Shown here: positions 1 through 12,456 of the stretch, piece after piece
Numbering within the stretch: the stretch's first letter is position 1
Layout: each line of letters begins with the position of its first letter
Source: Paratinospora sagittata
Lineage: Eukaryota; Streptophyta; Magnoliopsida; Ranunculales; Menispermaceae
DNA: 64,000 nt
Direction of reading: 5' to 3'
Assembly: GCA_035771175.1 (NCBI GenBank)
Contig: CM069607.1
Coordinates: 13,958,001 to 14,022,000 of the forward strand
Notes under the pieces: model-generated
What the model saw: the letters and a program-made list of their open reading frames with translations, nothing else
What the model was told of the DNA's origin: nothing
Database searches by the model: none
Program-made: the position numbers and the translations under genes

Positions 1-300
1 AATGAAAAGTGCGCCAGAAATGCAAAGAATAGAGTGAAAGCAGAGACACCGCATTGTTCAGGATCATTCTTACGACGTTAAGAGTCCAATGTGAGTGTTG
101 TATTGTGTTAAACTTTGGGTGAAATGCTAAATAAATTTGATCAATGGATGACATGTATTTTGTTTGAAACAGCGAGCTTTGAGATTGGACAAGAATAATC
201 GCGCATTGATCTCTATGAAGAATGCTATCGAAGCAATAAGAGAAATACTTGGATGTCTGAAAAAGCTGAAGAGAATCATGTAAGGAATCTTATATATCAC
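1..300 (+). pseudogene. Possible En/Spm (Transposase_24-like) exon remnant
   Basis: Frame 1 is open from base 1 to a stop at 79-81 and reads a basic segment with AKNR, then a PH-C-SGS core. This resembles the conserved K-NR...PHTSGS signature of plant Ptta/En/Spm-type transposase-associated proteins. A second open stretch follows an AG acceptor-like site near 171 and runs 37 codons to a TAA near 282; I do not recognise it. The fragment is cut by the window edge, so neither start nor full domain can be judged. An unrelated host exon is possible. Confidence 0.25.
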
Positions 301-799
301 TATGAGATTGAAGGATCTTGTTTGATAATTTTTCCTTCAAAATTTATAATTAATCTTATATCTATTTTGCATTTAGTCAATAACTCTTTCAATAAGGGGT
401 ATGTATTGCTTAGTAAAAAATAATCAAATTTAGCTAATCGTGATGAGCTTTATCCCATTGGTATCGTATAAAGTATGAGTTTTACGTGTCAATATGAAAT
501 GTTACACAATTTTATGTATATTTGATATCTTCAATTTTGGTGAATTTTATCCTATTAATCTCTTCGTGTAAGCTATATGTAAATTTTATCTTATTGGTCA
601 TGGACAAAATATATTTACCTTGGTTTGTGTTTGCAAATACTAATAGAGAAAAATGTTGGAAAAGAAGGATCAACTGTAGGCATTTATAGAAAGTGGGGAG
701 AGCTCTACCCCAGTAAACGAAAATGTACTTTTCTTACTCTTAATTATTTTTGTCATGTCATTTAGCTTAATTGTGACATCACTAATTTTGTGTTCAATG
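301..799. other. AT-rich spacer, nothing recognised
   Basis: AT-rich sequence between the transposase-like fragment and the decayed copia pol. I see no coding frame, RNA gene or clear repeat boundary. The missing 3' end of the copia element (RT, RNase H, 3' LTR) would be expected here and is absent. Confidence 0.4.
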
Positions 800-2037
800 A
801 TAGATCCTAGGGCCGAAATCTTGTTACATTAGGGGCTTAGGATATAAGATCTCATACGATGTTTTACCTGATATAGTATGAGATGGAACCCGATTAATGG
901 TGTAGACTGAAGTGAGTGCAACCTCACCCCAGAAAGACCCAGGTAAATTGGCAGACAAAATGAGAGATCTGACAGTATCTAAAATGTGCCTATGCTTTCG
1001 CTCAGCACGACCATTCTGCTGAGAAGTGTATGGATAGGAACGATGAGAGAGAATCCCATCATGTTTCAAGGTCTTCATAAAATAATTAGACGTATACTCC
1101 ATAGCATTATCACCATAAAAAACCTTAATTACCCGCTCGAATTGGGTTTGGATCATTTTTTGGAAGGCACAAAAAATATCAGCAACTTAGATTGATCACG
1201 TAAAAGATACAACCAAGTATATCGTGAGAAATCATCAATAAATAACACAAAATATCGAAATCCTCCCTCAGTGGGAATTGGGGCAGTTTCCCAAATATCA
1301 GAATAGACAAGATCAAAAGGAGTAGATGAAAAAAAATCACTTTTATGAAATGGTAAAACAATATGTTACTCAAACTGACAAGAAATGCAGTCAAAGGGCT
1401 GAAAACTAACTTTGCCCAAACAACTACTAGAAGCTAAAAACTGAACGCGAGACAAAGAGGCATGACCTAAGCGGGAATGCCATAGACTAGAAGGTGAAAT
1501 AGATGCTGCTAGCGAAAAACTGGAACTAGGTATATGTAGAGAAGTAAACTCGAATAGAAGACCAACTTTACGCCTAGTCCCAACTAGTTCTTTCCTCTTT
1601 TGATCCTGCACATCACATCCTTTATTAGAAAAAGTCAAAGTAAGACCATGTTCAACAAGCAGACCAACCGAAAGAAGGTTAAAAGACAACTTGGGGTACA
1701 ACCAGTGTTTCAAGAAGGGAAAGATTGTGTGTAGATACAGTGCCAACATGACTAACAAACATACTAGAACCAACAATAGTGTAGATAACAGAAATATGTG
1801 GAGTGTGGGTAGCTAATGAAATTAAAGAGGCATCAAAGGTCTTATGATTACAACAAGCAAAATCAATGAACCAAGGGGGGATTTACCTGATGGAACAGAA
1901 ATAACAGTAGGTGTGCGAGATATAACTTGGTGAATAAATGCCTCAAGGTCAACTGCAGTAAGGGATGGTAAGGCAGGTGCCTCAGATGAACTCAATGCAG
2001 ATGGATCAGCAAAAGCTACAGCAGCCCTACGATTATT
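800..2037 (-). pseudogene. Ty1/copia pol fragment: protease, GAG-pre-integrase, integrase
   Basis: Read on the minus strand from 2037 down to about 800. First comes a protease remnant near 1890-1850 (WFIDFACCNHKT, where the family has W-LDSGA--H-T). Next is a GAG-pre-integrase block (1776-1366) with SLWHSRLGHASLSRVQ, then the integrase core. The DDE acids are all visible: YSDIW, YGDNAMEY and GRAERKHR. Several frameshifts and stops split the frame, so it is not functional. RT and RNase H are missing beyond about 824, and no 3' LTR is seen. The matching gag half lies at 21178-22030, separated by the 19-kb insertion of gypsy A. Confidence 0.88.
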
Positions 2038-2042
2038 ACCAT
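2038..2042. repeat. Target-site duplication of gypsy A, left copy (ACCAT)
   Basis: ACCAT directly precedes the TGTAACGC start of the left LTR. The same five bases follow the ...CATGACA end of the right LTR at 21171-21175. This is the 5-bp duplication expected of LTR retrotransposon integration and fixes the outer boundaries. Confidence 0.9.
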
Positions 2043-3462
2043 TGTAACGCCTGTACCTTAGGATGATGTCATCTTAACCCGTAGAGTACCCGGATACGCG
2101 TATGTGTGTGTATTTGTACGTGTTTTGATTATGTAGGCCCATGTCTTGTGCCCAAATGGGAGAGACGATATTAAAAATGAGCCCGAAATGCATTTTTACA
2201 TAAAAATCGACCTATTATACGCAAAATTCCAATGTGTATTGACCGAGTAGCGAAAAGATGAAAAATCGGAGAAACTGAAAAAATGGAACGCGATTCAGTA
2301 GTGCTGGAACGCGTTCCACACTGGCTGAAAGGCTTCTAGGCCAAAAATATCCGTGAAATGCATTCCATGGCCTTGGAGCACGTTCCTCCTGGGTAAAATG
2401 CAAAAAATGAGACATTTTGTGTGGGCCCCACTCGTGACTTGGCTTGGTATATACCCTCTTTGCCTTTCATTTACACATTAGAACATTGAGAAAAGAGGGG
2501 AAAAGAGGTAGAGAAGAGGAGAGGAGGAGAGAACCTAGAGTTCTTGGTGATCTTGATCATCCCTTCCAAGGTAAGTGTGATTCACCTCTTTCCTTCATGA
2601 AAATCTCTTTTGAATGTGTTGATGAGTTTGATTCTGATCTAAGAAAAGCTATGGGTGGCGGTTTGGGTGAATCCCCAAACCAAGGCTAGGTTGCATGTCT
2701 TTGAAATGGTTTAGTAAAGGTGGGAATGAGTTCCCTAAACCTTAACCAATGCCCCATTAGTGTTTTCCAAGCCTTAAACTCCATTTTTAAGGTTGCAAGA
2801 AGTTAGGGTTTAGATGAGAACCCTAAAAACGGAGATGCATAGTATGGAAATGAATTCCAAGTATGGTTTTAAGCTCAATGGTGACTTTTGCCCCAATTTC
2901 TATTGAGAAATTGATAGGATTCCATACATGGTAACCTAGCCCTAGATTTTTGACTTAGGATTGTGCTTTGAGAGTGCATGTGATCTAATTGAGTGTTTTA
3001 TGGCTTGAATGAGCTGTAATTGTTGGCACATTGGTGCAACCACGTTAGACTTAAGTGTTTGCATGTGATTGGGGCTTAAATTATGACTTTTAGCATGTGT
3101 ATGGACTGCTTTTTATGGATGTATGAACTTAAATTGTATGCAGGGTTTGTGGATGATCCAAGTGTCCTAGTTGTGCCGATTGAGGGCTAATTCATGGGTT
3201 GGATGTTTCTTTTCATTGAAGGATCAATGGTGATATCCAAGTGCTTTGTTTTGGTTAGAATTGCATTGGCTAGTCTAGCCAATCGACTGTGAGTGTTTCT
3301 TTTCATTTGGTTTCTATATATGGCATTGTAGTATAAGAAATGTTTTGAATGGATATTTATAAGTAATGCATGTTTTAATGATTTATGAAATAGATTTAAA
3401 CATAAGCATGAAGGGTTAGCAAATAGGTGCATCTGTTAGCTAGGATTTTAGGAAATCTCAAG
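2043..3462 (+). repeat. Element A 5' LTR, first part
   Basis: Starts TGTAACGCC after the target duplication. From about 2385 it runs parallel to 19372-20460 (right LTR) with scattered substitutions, including the GACTTGGCTTGGTATATACC promoter stretch. It is cut at 3462 by element B; the rest of the LTR continues at 14973. Bases 2280-2395 hold four near-palindromes related to GGAACGCGTTCC. Confidence 0.88.
2448..2453 (+). promoter_or_regulatory. TATA box of element A LTR
   Basis: TATATA in the context TTGGTATATACCC, followed by a purine-rich leader. The same motif is kept in the right LTR near 19439. Its position inside the LTR downstream of the palindrome cluster fits a retrotransposon promoter. 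Confidence 0.5.
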
Positions 3463-3850
3463 TGTGACGCCTCAATAATCCTTTCATCTAGCCCAGAACC
3501 CATTTTCTTTTTGCCCCAACCCTATGTGCTTGCTTTAATGTGTATGTTTGTGTATTTGATGCTTTGTATGCGTTAGTTTAAGTATTTTCGCATGATTTTA
3601 AGTTGTATAATGTGTGTGAAAGTCTCGAGTTGATCGGAGACCCGTAGGGTGTCCAAATTGGCCAAAAATAATGTCTTAGTCCTGAGGAATGCGCTCCTGA
3701 TAAGAGGAATGCGCTCCTTGCGCGAGGCTGAGAGTTGGAAGTTCTCTCAATACAGGAGGAACATGCTCGTTGGGGAAGGAATGCGTTCCTTGAGCAAAAC
3801 GCAATTTTTTTTAAAGTCTTCTATGTGTGCCCAGCTAGTGGTTTGGCTTG

Positions 3851-3856
3851 TATAAA
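3851..3856 (+). promoter_or_regulatory. TATA box of element B 5' LTR
   Basis: TATAAA in GGCTTGTATAAAAC, with the same element at 12844-12849 in the 3' LTR. A purine-rich transcribed leader follows. Both A and B show the order palindrome cluster, GGCTTG, TATA box, purine leader. Confidence 0.5.
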
Positions 3857-5346
3857 ACAATTTGGGCGACTTATTTGCACATTTGGGGCTTTAGAAAAAG
3901 GGGAAAAAAGTGGAGAAGAGGGAAAGAGAAGGAGTTAGAGCTTTTGAAGGTGTTCTAGCTTAAATACACCCCCAAGGTAATGGATTCTTCATCCTTTCTC
4001 TATTAAACCACAATTAAAGGTGAATGGAAGCTCTTTAATAATGTAGCTTCACCATGAGCCACGGTTTTGGGTTGACCTGTATTAGGGTTTTGTTTGCACG
4101 TACCCAAACTAGCTTGGAAGTGGCTTGAATGTGTGTCTTTGACCCTTAGCTATGCCCAATGTGTGTTTTCCAAACACTTGACCTCGTTTTTTATGTTGTA
4201 TGAGGTTATGGTTTTAATTGAAACCCTAGGAACCAAGATGCACGGTATGGAAATGGATTCCTAGTATGGATTTGAGTTCAATGGTAGCTTTTATCCAAAA
4301 TTTTCACGGTGATATTGATGGAGGTCCAAACATGGTGACCTAGCCCTAGATTTTGACTTAGGGTTGTGCTACGGGAGTGCATGTGACCTATGTTGGTTAT
4401 CTTGACATGCTTGAATGGATTATGATGTTAATTTGAGTTTTCCCATGGTGTAGCATGTTGTTTAGTGCAAATTGGCCAAATTGCTAGTGTAGAGATTTTT
4501 CCCCAAATTGGAGCATATGCTATGTATTGAATTAAATTGGGAATTTGAGTTGTTTATGATCATTCTTTCATGGTTTGAATGTTGAATGATGCATTGGCCT
4601 TGATGACCACGAGTGCACCTAGACTAAGTATTTAGACTTAGATCTTGAAATTGGGCATGAATGGTGTTTGGGAATTATTGATCATGGTATAAATTGATTC
4701 ATTTGGCTATGTTGGGTATGGGTTTTATGTGTGAAATATGATGTTGATCATTGGATTAATTTATATGTGATTAGTTATATCATTTCAGGGCCATGATTGA
4801 TTGAATTAGTGTGGAATCCTTGTGTGGATAACGTTTCTAGCGCAGTTTGGTTGTGAGTAGTTGTTCCTATGTTTATCACTTACGTCATCATATTGAATTA
4901 TACTTGTATGTTGAAAGTCATGAAATGTTTATTATGGAATTGCATGTGTTTAAAGCATTATGTATTGGCATGCATTGAATATCTAGAAGACTTGGGCTTG
5001 GGAGCACTACGTAGGTTGGGATTGCTCTTTAAGAGAACCCCCTACAAAAGGTAGAGCCAAGCTAAAATGCTCTAGAGGTGTGATCAAATCTTCCATGGGA
5101 GAAGATTTGGTTGGATGAGGTTGGCATCCCCAAAGGCTGTAAGGTATTTGATACCCGACCAAGGAGGTTCATTTAATTTATAGGTTGGGAGTGAATGGTC
5201 TAAAATGAGATAGTTGTACCCCATTAAGGGAGGACCAAAGGATGGGTCTATTTCAACGGAGGAATGGGGTAGAAAGGTAGACAAATTAATGTGCATGATG
5301 ATAGATGGATGCTAGTTATACTATGGGTTAAAATGTTTTCATATAC

Positions 5347-6823
5347 TGAAAGTTGCATATTTAGACATGTTTTAGGAGTGTTTTATAGTTGTTGTAGGGT
5401 GATTTATGCACTAGTTTAGTGTGTTTATGTTAGTTTTGATTCATTTGTTAGTTTAGGAATAAATTGGTTTTTATGCATTATTTTGGTTTGTAATTTATAT
5501 GTTTGATCAATTTATGTTTTGAGTGTTTTAATTACTTGCTTTGCATTGTTTTGTAGGTATTTAGATGTGTGGAAGTAGCATGAATGATGGGCATAACATA
5601 TGAGAAGCCTAGATGATGTTTCATGAAGAACCCAAATCAAAAAGTGGAAGAAAATTGGTTAAGTCCACAAGAAGGAAGTCAAGCGGAGTAGAAAAATGGC
5701 TAAGTCCACAGATTGGGCACAACCCAGTCTCTGGGCACCGCGGTGCTATTCGCGGTGCCGGGATGTCAGTGAAAAGAAGGCTCTGGGTGTCACAGTGCCC
5801 AAAGGAGATTTAACGAAGCACCACGGCGCTGGAATTACTTAACGGGGCGCCACTCGCTGCGCCCCGTGTTTAAACGTTGCTAATTTAGCAACTTGGCGAT
5901 TGGTTTTTGGCAACTTCTAGGAGGACTTTCTAATTCAAATTGGACACACTATATATTAATTTGGAGGGTTTTTCAAGAAAAAAGAAGGTTGGGATAAGAA
6001 AGGCTTGACGGCTGGAACGAAGTGGAGAAGAACATCGACATTAAAGACTATTTAAAATCTCTGCAACACTCTAGTTTTATCTTTCCCTTGTTCTGTTTCA
6101 TGTTCAATTTCATATTTTATGTTTTTATGTCTTTAGTTATGAACTAAAGCATCATTTTTAGAGGGAGGATAGATGGATCCTAACTTTGATGCTATGTTCT
6201 AGTTATTATTAATGGATTTGTGATAGTTTATTTATATTTCTCCATTGTTAATGCTTTCAATCTCTTCATCACAGATTGGATGATCTTAGTTCTAGAGTGC
6301 AGCACTCGACAGTGGGTACTTTGGATCGGAACAAGGGAAATATAGCCTAGGTTATCATGAGATCGACAGGAGATCGAAACCCTTTGAAGTCATTAAAAGA
6401 AATCATAGATCTTAGTGAGTATGTAGGAATTAGATCTTTATCGATAGATCGAGATCAATTCCTATGAATATGCTCTAACGCGGCACTCGATAGAGGGTGT
6501 TAGAAACATTAGGATTTCTGGCTTATAAACTAAGTAAATACATTAATGATAAATAATTGGAAAGAACATAGTTTATAGTTAGGTGAAACCGATTCTCTAG
6601 ATTGTTTCTCTATTGATAATCTGTCGTTTTCATGGCTTTGCTAGTTAATAATTAGTTGTTTTCATTACTGTTTAATTACTCAATCATTCGAATTCAAATG
6701 TCTAGGTAAAATTAAGGTAAAAATGTGATAGCTAGTGTTCTAATTATCCTTGAGGACGATACCTGATTTCATCAGATTATATTATAACTTGACTGTCGTG
6801 CACTTGCGATAACTTCACGAACA
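5347..6823 (+). mobile_element. Solo LTR C inside the 5' LTR of element B
   Basis: Begins TGAAAGTTGC and ends CGAACA, flanked by the 5-bp duplication TATAC (5342-5346 and 6824-6828). The 3' LTR of B has the empty site TTTTCATATACTCATG at about 14333. No internal repeat of its start is seen and it has no coding potential, so a solo LTR left by recombination fits best. The interior has GC-rich stretches (5740-5870) unlike its surroundings. A short non-autonomous LTR element is the alternative. Confidence 0.75.
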
Positions 6824-7484
6824 TATACTCATCATCACTCATGCATACTTGGCTTTTATTGATGTATTATTGATGGCATGATTGAACACTATTCACTGGG
6901 CATAGTTGGCTCACCCTCCCACTTCCATTTTAGGTCCTTCAGATAAAGGCAAAGGTGTTGCATTTGCTTAGGAACTTAGCCACTGCAGAGCTAGGATCTC
7001 CTTGACGTGAGTAGGAGAGATTTTGTGCTTTTGTGGATGTCCTATAGTTATGTGTATAATTTTTGTATATTTTGGTACATATGTAATTTATAACACATGT
7101 TTAACTTAGATGGTGAGGATGTCTGAATAACTTTATATTGGTGATGGCCATGAGGCCTTGGACTTTTGATGATGAGTCTGGGTACGTTGACCCTAGACAA
7201 TATTGGTTTACTTTTAGAGTTGATGATTGATTATTATGTGCTATATTTAGAGACTATTTTTGCCTTTGTTTATGTGGATGACTATGGTTGATTTTTAGAA
7301 CTATTAAATTTATAAGGTTGTTATTGAAATAGGACTCTATGGAGAGTTTGGTTGAGGCTTGTCCCTCAACCATCCTAATAGATGATGTGGGAGGGTTGAT
7401 GATGACTATGTTGAACATCCCGCACCGGCATTCCGCACGCCGTCCTGTGGGGGATGGTGGTCCGGGATGTGGGGCCGCCACAGT

Positions 7485-7496
7485 TGGTATCAGAGC
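7485..7496 (+). other. Primer binding site of element B (initiator tRNA-Met)
   Basis: TGGTATCAGAGC, complementary to the 3' end of plant initiator tRNA-Met, two bases after the 5' LTR end. This is the standard minus-strand primer site of plant LTR elements and fixes the LTR end at 7482. Confidence 0.9.
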
Positions 7497-7710
7497 CCTA
7501 GGTTTTGGTCTAGATAATGGACTTATGTGATTTGACCTAGGATGATTGAGTTGAGAGCTTTAGGTGATTAAAAGCTTGAATGATAACTTAAAAGCCTTAC
7601 TATTTTATTGTCTCTATGTATTACATATTATGGGTAGTTATGAGGCTTTGGGGGTGTTGCTTGAATAATCATGTGTGTAATTGGTTGCTTGTGTTGTACT
7701 TTTCAGTGTT

Positions 7711-8720
7711 ATGAGGAGAAATGAAAGATTAAAGCAACCACATATGGATTCATCTACGGATGATGATCGGATGAAAAGGTTAGAGGAATTGGTTGATGCT
7801 CAGGGCCGGCTCGTGGCACTTCAGGCCACACAGATGGCGGCACAGACAGCTCAAATTCAGGAGTTGTTGAAGAGAGCAGAGGCTGCTTACGCCGCAACCA
7901 CCATCAGTTGTACCTAGGAGGCCGGTACTAGTGGAGCTGGGGTTGTACTTGAGCCCCCTACAGGTGCACCACAGCTCGAGGCTACACCCACACCTATTCC
8001 TACTTCAGCTAAAGGCCCCTCAGACCATCAAATTAAAATGGTGCAGAAATTCATGAAAATGAAGCCAGAGAAGTTTTATGGAGGGGCAGAGTTGAAAAAG
8101 GTCGAGGATTGGTTGTAGAATGTGGAGAAGATCGCATGGACTCTTAGTCTCGATGAGGAGGCCCAGGTGTTTTGTTCTGCCCACATGTTAGAGGGTGATG
8201 AGGGTGATTGGTGGTCATCTGTGTTGACCACCCGTGGTACAGTTCAGAACTGGGCATTATTCAAACGGCTTTTCGTTAAGGCCTATGTTCCCTCTACTGA
8301 GAGGCAAAAGAAGAAGTTTGAGTTTATGAGTCTCAGTCAGGGCGCGATGACTGTTCGCCAATATGTGATCAAGTTCAATTAGCTTGCCGCTTATGCCCCT
8401 AGTTTGGTCAAGAGCATAGAGGACTAAATTATGCAGTTCCACATGGGATTGGGACCGACGATTAGGAAGGCCTTGTCAGTGACTGAGATGACAGACTTCA
8501 ATGCAATGGTAGAAAAGGTCTCGCAGTATGAGCTTCATGAGCATGCGGAGGGTCAGGTTAGGCCAGCAGCTTAGACCCCACAGCAGATGCAAGCTGGATT
8601 AGGTGGGAAGACCTCTTGGAGAGAAAGGGAATGGGGGAAGAAAAGAAAATTCAGAGAGGAACGTAGTCTGAGGGTGCTTAGAATGAGGCATCTCACGTCC
8701 AGACTAGAGTTGCGTCCTCG
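7711..8720 (+). pseudogene. Element B gag
   Basis: Starts with a Gln-rich coiled-coil-like stretch (MKRLEELVDAQ onward) that ends in a TAG near 7915. The Retrotrans_gag core follows (KFYGG, GDEGDWWSS, WALFKRLFVKAYVP, SLSQGAMTVRQY) to a TAG near 8380, and the capsid tail runs on past another stop. The CCHC knuckle near 8880 reads YQCG--EHKKFEC, with the first Cys replaced. Capsid/nucleocapsid role is known for the family; the breaks are seen directly. Confidence 0.85.
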
Positions 8721-8929
8721 CCATTTTTTGTGACTTCTACCCCCAGTGGCTAGTCAGGCGCAGAGTGCACTGAGGCCACCATTCCCACAACAGTCAGGCA
8801 GGGCAGAGGTAGATATAGAGGGATAATGGGGTTGGATCACAGGCAGGATCCACTGCTCCCAGAGCCCAATACATTGGTTATCAGTGTGGTAATCCCGAAC
8901 ACAAGAAGTTTGAGTGTACAAACCCTCCG

Positions 8930-9560
8930 ATGGCACCTCAAGGAACATTGCAGCAGTCTAGTGGCAGAGAAATCACCAAGGCAGCCACAGAGCCTGATCT
9001 AATTGCATCGAGGACCCTAGTGGAAGGTATTTTTCATATTTGTGATATTTCGATACATGTTTTATTTGCTGCTGGATTTACATTTTCATTCATTTCTGGA
9101 CGCATGGTAGATAAATTGCATTTGACCCCCATTTGAGCTAGTTCATGGTTAGTTGTGAGTATTGTAGCTGGGGAGAGGATCTACCTGAACTTGTTATGTA
9201 ATCACTGTGTAGTGAGAATAGGAGATTTTAAGATGCCTGTGGACCTTAGAGTCCTAGAGTTTCTCGAGTTTGATGCAATCCTTGGGATGGATTGGCTCGC
9301 CGCATACCATGTAGTGATAGATTGCTTTGCAAAGAGAGTCATCTTTCAAATCTCCGTACATTTTGTGTTTGCATTACAAGAGAGAGCATCAAACCAACCA
9401 ATCACTAGAGGTAGATTTGTAATTAATAGAGACAAAGAGATCTTGGTTGGTTTAGTGCCATAGGAGGATGAGGCCAGTGGAATGAGACTTGAGGAAATCC
9501 CTATAGTGATAGATTTTCCTGATGTATTTCCTTTACACCTTCCCGGATTGCCTCCGAAGA
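8930..9560 (+). pseudogene. Element B aspartic protease region
   Basis: Contains FAAGFTFSFISGRMVDKL where the family has DSGATHSFIS, so the catalytic Asp region is altered. Further on it keeps FDAILGMDWLAAYHVVIDC, the strongly conserved gypsy protease/RT linker. Stops at about 9134 and 9461 divide it. The protease normally releases gag and pol products; here it cannot be active. Confidence 0.8.
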
Positions 9561-10885
9561 GGGAAATCAATTTTATCATAGAACTGGTCCCTGGTACGAA
9601 ACATGTCTCCATGGAATCGTATCAAATGGAGCCGGTTGAGTTGAATAAGTTACAGAAATAACTTGAGGAGCTATTGGCTAAGGGTTTTATTATCCCAAGT
9701 GTGTCACCTTGGGGAGCTCTAGTTCTTTTCGTCAAAAAGAAGAATGGGAGCTTGCGATTATATATTGACTACCGCCAGCTCAATAGGGTCACCATTAAGA
9801 ACAAGTATCCTCTTCTAAGGATTGATGATCTCTTTGACCAGCTAAAGGGAGCAAGATTCTTCTCGAAGATTGATATACGTTTCGGTTATCACCAACTGAG
9901 GATCAGGGATGAAGATGTGCCTAAGACAGCTTTGAGAACCCGTTATGGACATTATGAGTTTCTTGTGATGCCTTTTGGTGTTACTAATGCACCTGCAATC
10001 TTCATGGACCTGATGTAGAGAGTCTTCAGGCAGTATTTGGATAAGTTCGTCATCATTTTTATTGATGATTTATTGGTGTATTTCAAGACTCAGGTTGAGC
10101 ATGAGGAACACCTTAGAGTGATCCTCATGACTCTGAGAGAGCATAGATTTCTATGAAAATATGAGTAAGTGCGAGTTTTGGATCACCGAGGTGAGATTCT
10201 TGGGACATGAGGTGAGTTCTGAGGGAATTTTAGTTGATCCGCGCAAGGTCGAAGCCATTATCTGTTGGCCTAGACCTACCACAGTAACCGAGATCAAGGG
10301 TTTCCTGGGTTTAGCAGGATATTACAGGAGGTTTCTGCAGGGCTTCTCTAAGTTGGTTAAACCCCTTACTAGGCTTTCCCAGAAGGATGTGCCCTTTGTG
10401 TGGGCAGATGAAAGTGAGAATGCCTTTCTAGAGCTGAAAAAGAGGTTAACATCTGAGCCAGTATTGATTCTACCAAAACCTGGTCTGGAGTTGGTCATCT
10501 ACACAAATGCCTCTCGTATCAGCTTAGGGTGTGTGTTGATGCAGAAGGATAGGGTCATTTCTTATGCATCAAGGCAGTTAAAGGTGCATGAGAAGAACTA
10601 TCATGTCATGACTTAGAACTGGCCACAGTGATTTTTGTTCTAAATATTTGGAGGCATTATCTCTATGGTGAGAGGTTCACCTTGTATTCTGACCACAAGA
10701 GCCTCAAGTACTTGTTTTCTCATAAGGAATTGAACATGAGGCAGAGAATGTGGTTAGAGCTCCTGAAGGACTATAATTTCACATTAGAGTACCATCCTGG
10801 GAAAGCTAATGTGATAGTTGATGCCCTGAGTAGGAAGCGGGTAGAGACTGTACATGTATCTCGTCAGATGTCACACGAGTGAAAA
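9561..10885 (+). pseudogene. Element B reverse transcriptase and RNase H
   Basis: RT blocks in order: [55 protein letters not shown], then the active site FIDD at 10058-10069, preserved. A TAG at 10016-10018 and a stop near 10155 break the frame just around the palm domain. RNase H follows ([35 protein letters not shown]). The usual YTDAS is YTNAS, which removes a catalytic acid. Non-functional. Confidence 0.9.
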
Positions 10886-12445
10886 TTGCTTAAGGGGGCT
10901 ACGGTGATAAGTGTATGTACTACCCCTTCGAATGAGGTTGTGATATGTGCTCAGATGAGGGCCCAGCTTACACGAATTCAAGAGGTGATTGAGCAACATA
11001 GAGTAGACATTGATTATATGATGTACAAGTCTTGGGATGAAAATAACGATTATGTTGATTGGCACATGTCACTTGATGGTGCTTTGAGGTTTAGGAGACG
11101 ATTATGGGTTCCCACAAATTTGTGGCGTAGGCAGAGTATACTCCAGGAGGCTCACAGATCTCATTATGCTATTCATCTGGGCGGAACCAAGATGCATCAT
11201 GATATGAAGATGATGAATTGGTGGCTTGACATGAAGAGAGAGATAGCTCAGTTTATTCAGAGGTGTGAGATCTGTCAGAAAGTCAAGGCTGAGCATCAGA
11301 AGCCTGGAGGGCAGATGAAACCACTTGCCATCCCTGAGTAGAAGTGGCAGCATATCACCATGGATCTTGTTATGGTCCTACCTAACACCCCGATGAGACA
11401 TAATGATGTTTGGGTCATAGTAGATCGCTTGACCAAGTCTGCACATTTCCTACCAGTAAACGTTAGGGATTCTATGGACAAGCTAAGCAGACTGTATATG
11501 TGGGAGATATTCAGGCTTCATGGGGTGCCAATTTCGATTGTATCAGATAGGGATCTGAGATTTACCTCGGTATTCTGGCAGAGGTTGCAGAGGCAGCTCG
11601 ACATCAGGCTAGATTTCAATACCATTTTTTACCCTCAGACAGAGGGCCAGTCCAAGTGGTTGATATCGATTTCAGAGGATATGCTCCGAGCTTGTGTCCT
11701 TGAGTTCGATGGTAACTGGGAAGAGTACATACATCTGTGTGAGTTCGCGTACAACAACAGTTATCAGTCCAGTATTGGCATGGCTTCCTTTGAGGTGTTG
11801 TATGGCCGACTGTGTAGGTCTCTAGTTTGTTGGACAGAGGTAAGGGATGCCCCGATGTTGGAACCCGAGTTTGTACAAGAACACACAAAAAAGATCCAGC
11901 GGATCAAGCATAACATGAAGATAGCCCAAGACAGACATAAAAGTTACGCCGATCACAGGCAGAAGGCCATAGAGTTCGAGGCAGGTGACTAAGTTCTGTT
12001 GAAGGTCTCACCTCAGAAAGGCCAAACGAGGTTTGAAATAAAGGGAAAGCTTGCTACGAGATTTATTAGGTCGTTCAAAGTTTTAGAACGAATTGGCCCC
12101 ATTGCTTACCGATTAGCCTTGCCACCTCAGCTAGCAGCAGTGGATAATGTCTTTCATGTGTCAATGCTGAGAATGTACGAAAGTGATTTTGATCATGTCT
12201 TGGATTGGAGACAAGTGGAATTGAGGCAAGATGGGACTTATGATGAGAAACCTGCCCAAATTCTTGATCGGAAGGTACAGAGTTTACGCAATCGAGAAAT
12301 CCCTATGGTCAAGGAGAAATGGCAATTCCATGGCGAGGAGCAAGTTACTTGGGAACGTGAGGACTATATGAGGGAGCACTTTTTTGAATTCATTGGCTTA
12401 GGAAATTTCTTAACCTTGAAACTTCGAGAGCGAAGTTCATTTTAA
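10886..12445 (+). pseudogene. Element B integrase with chromodomain-like C-terminus
   Basis: The HHCC zinc finger is partly visible (HHDMKMMNWW, RCEICQKVKAEHQKPGG). The core has VDRLTKSAHFLP and SDRDLRFTS. The expected third acid of the DDE triad in the GQSE context is Lys (GQSKW). A stop follows near 11990, then the C-terminal GPIAYRLALP module and VTWEREDYMREHF, a chromodomain-like end typical of chromoviruses that target chromatin. Stops and the lost Glu make it inactive. Confidence 0.88.
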
Positions 12446-12456
12446 GGTGGGTGTGA
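12444..12456 (+). other. Polypurine tract of element B
   Basis: AAGGTGGGTGTGA immediately upstream of the TGTGACGCC start of the 3' LTR. It is the expected plus-strand primer position, though two T residues interrupt the purines. Confidence 0.55.

Larger units (their letters stand above)
3463..7482 (+). repeat. Element B 5' LTR (4.0 kb, contains solo LTR C)
   Basis: Aligns along its length with the 3' LTR 12457-14967 (2511 bp). The 1.48-kb excess is the solo LTR at 5347-6823. The LTR ends GGGGCCGCCACA two bases before the primer binding site. It contains four palindrome-like motifs (3685-3795) and a TATA box at 3851. Differences from the 3' LTR are mostly single substitutions and short indels. 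Confidence 0.9.

Noticed and set aside
5340..6829. DNA transposon with 8-bp duplication CATATACT
   Set aside because: No terminal inverted repeats. Shifting the boundary by one base gives TG...CA ends with the 5-bp duplication TATAC, which fits a solo LTR better.
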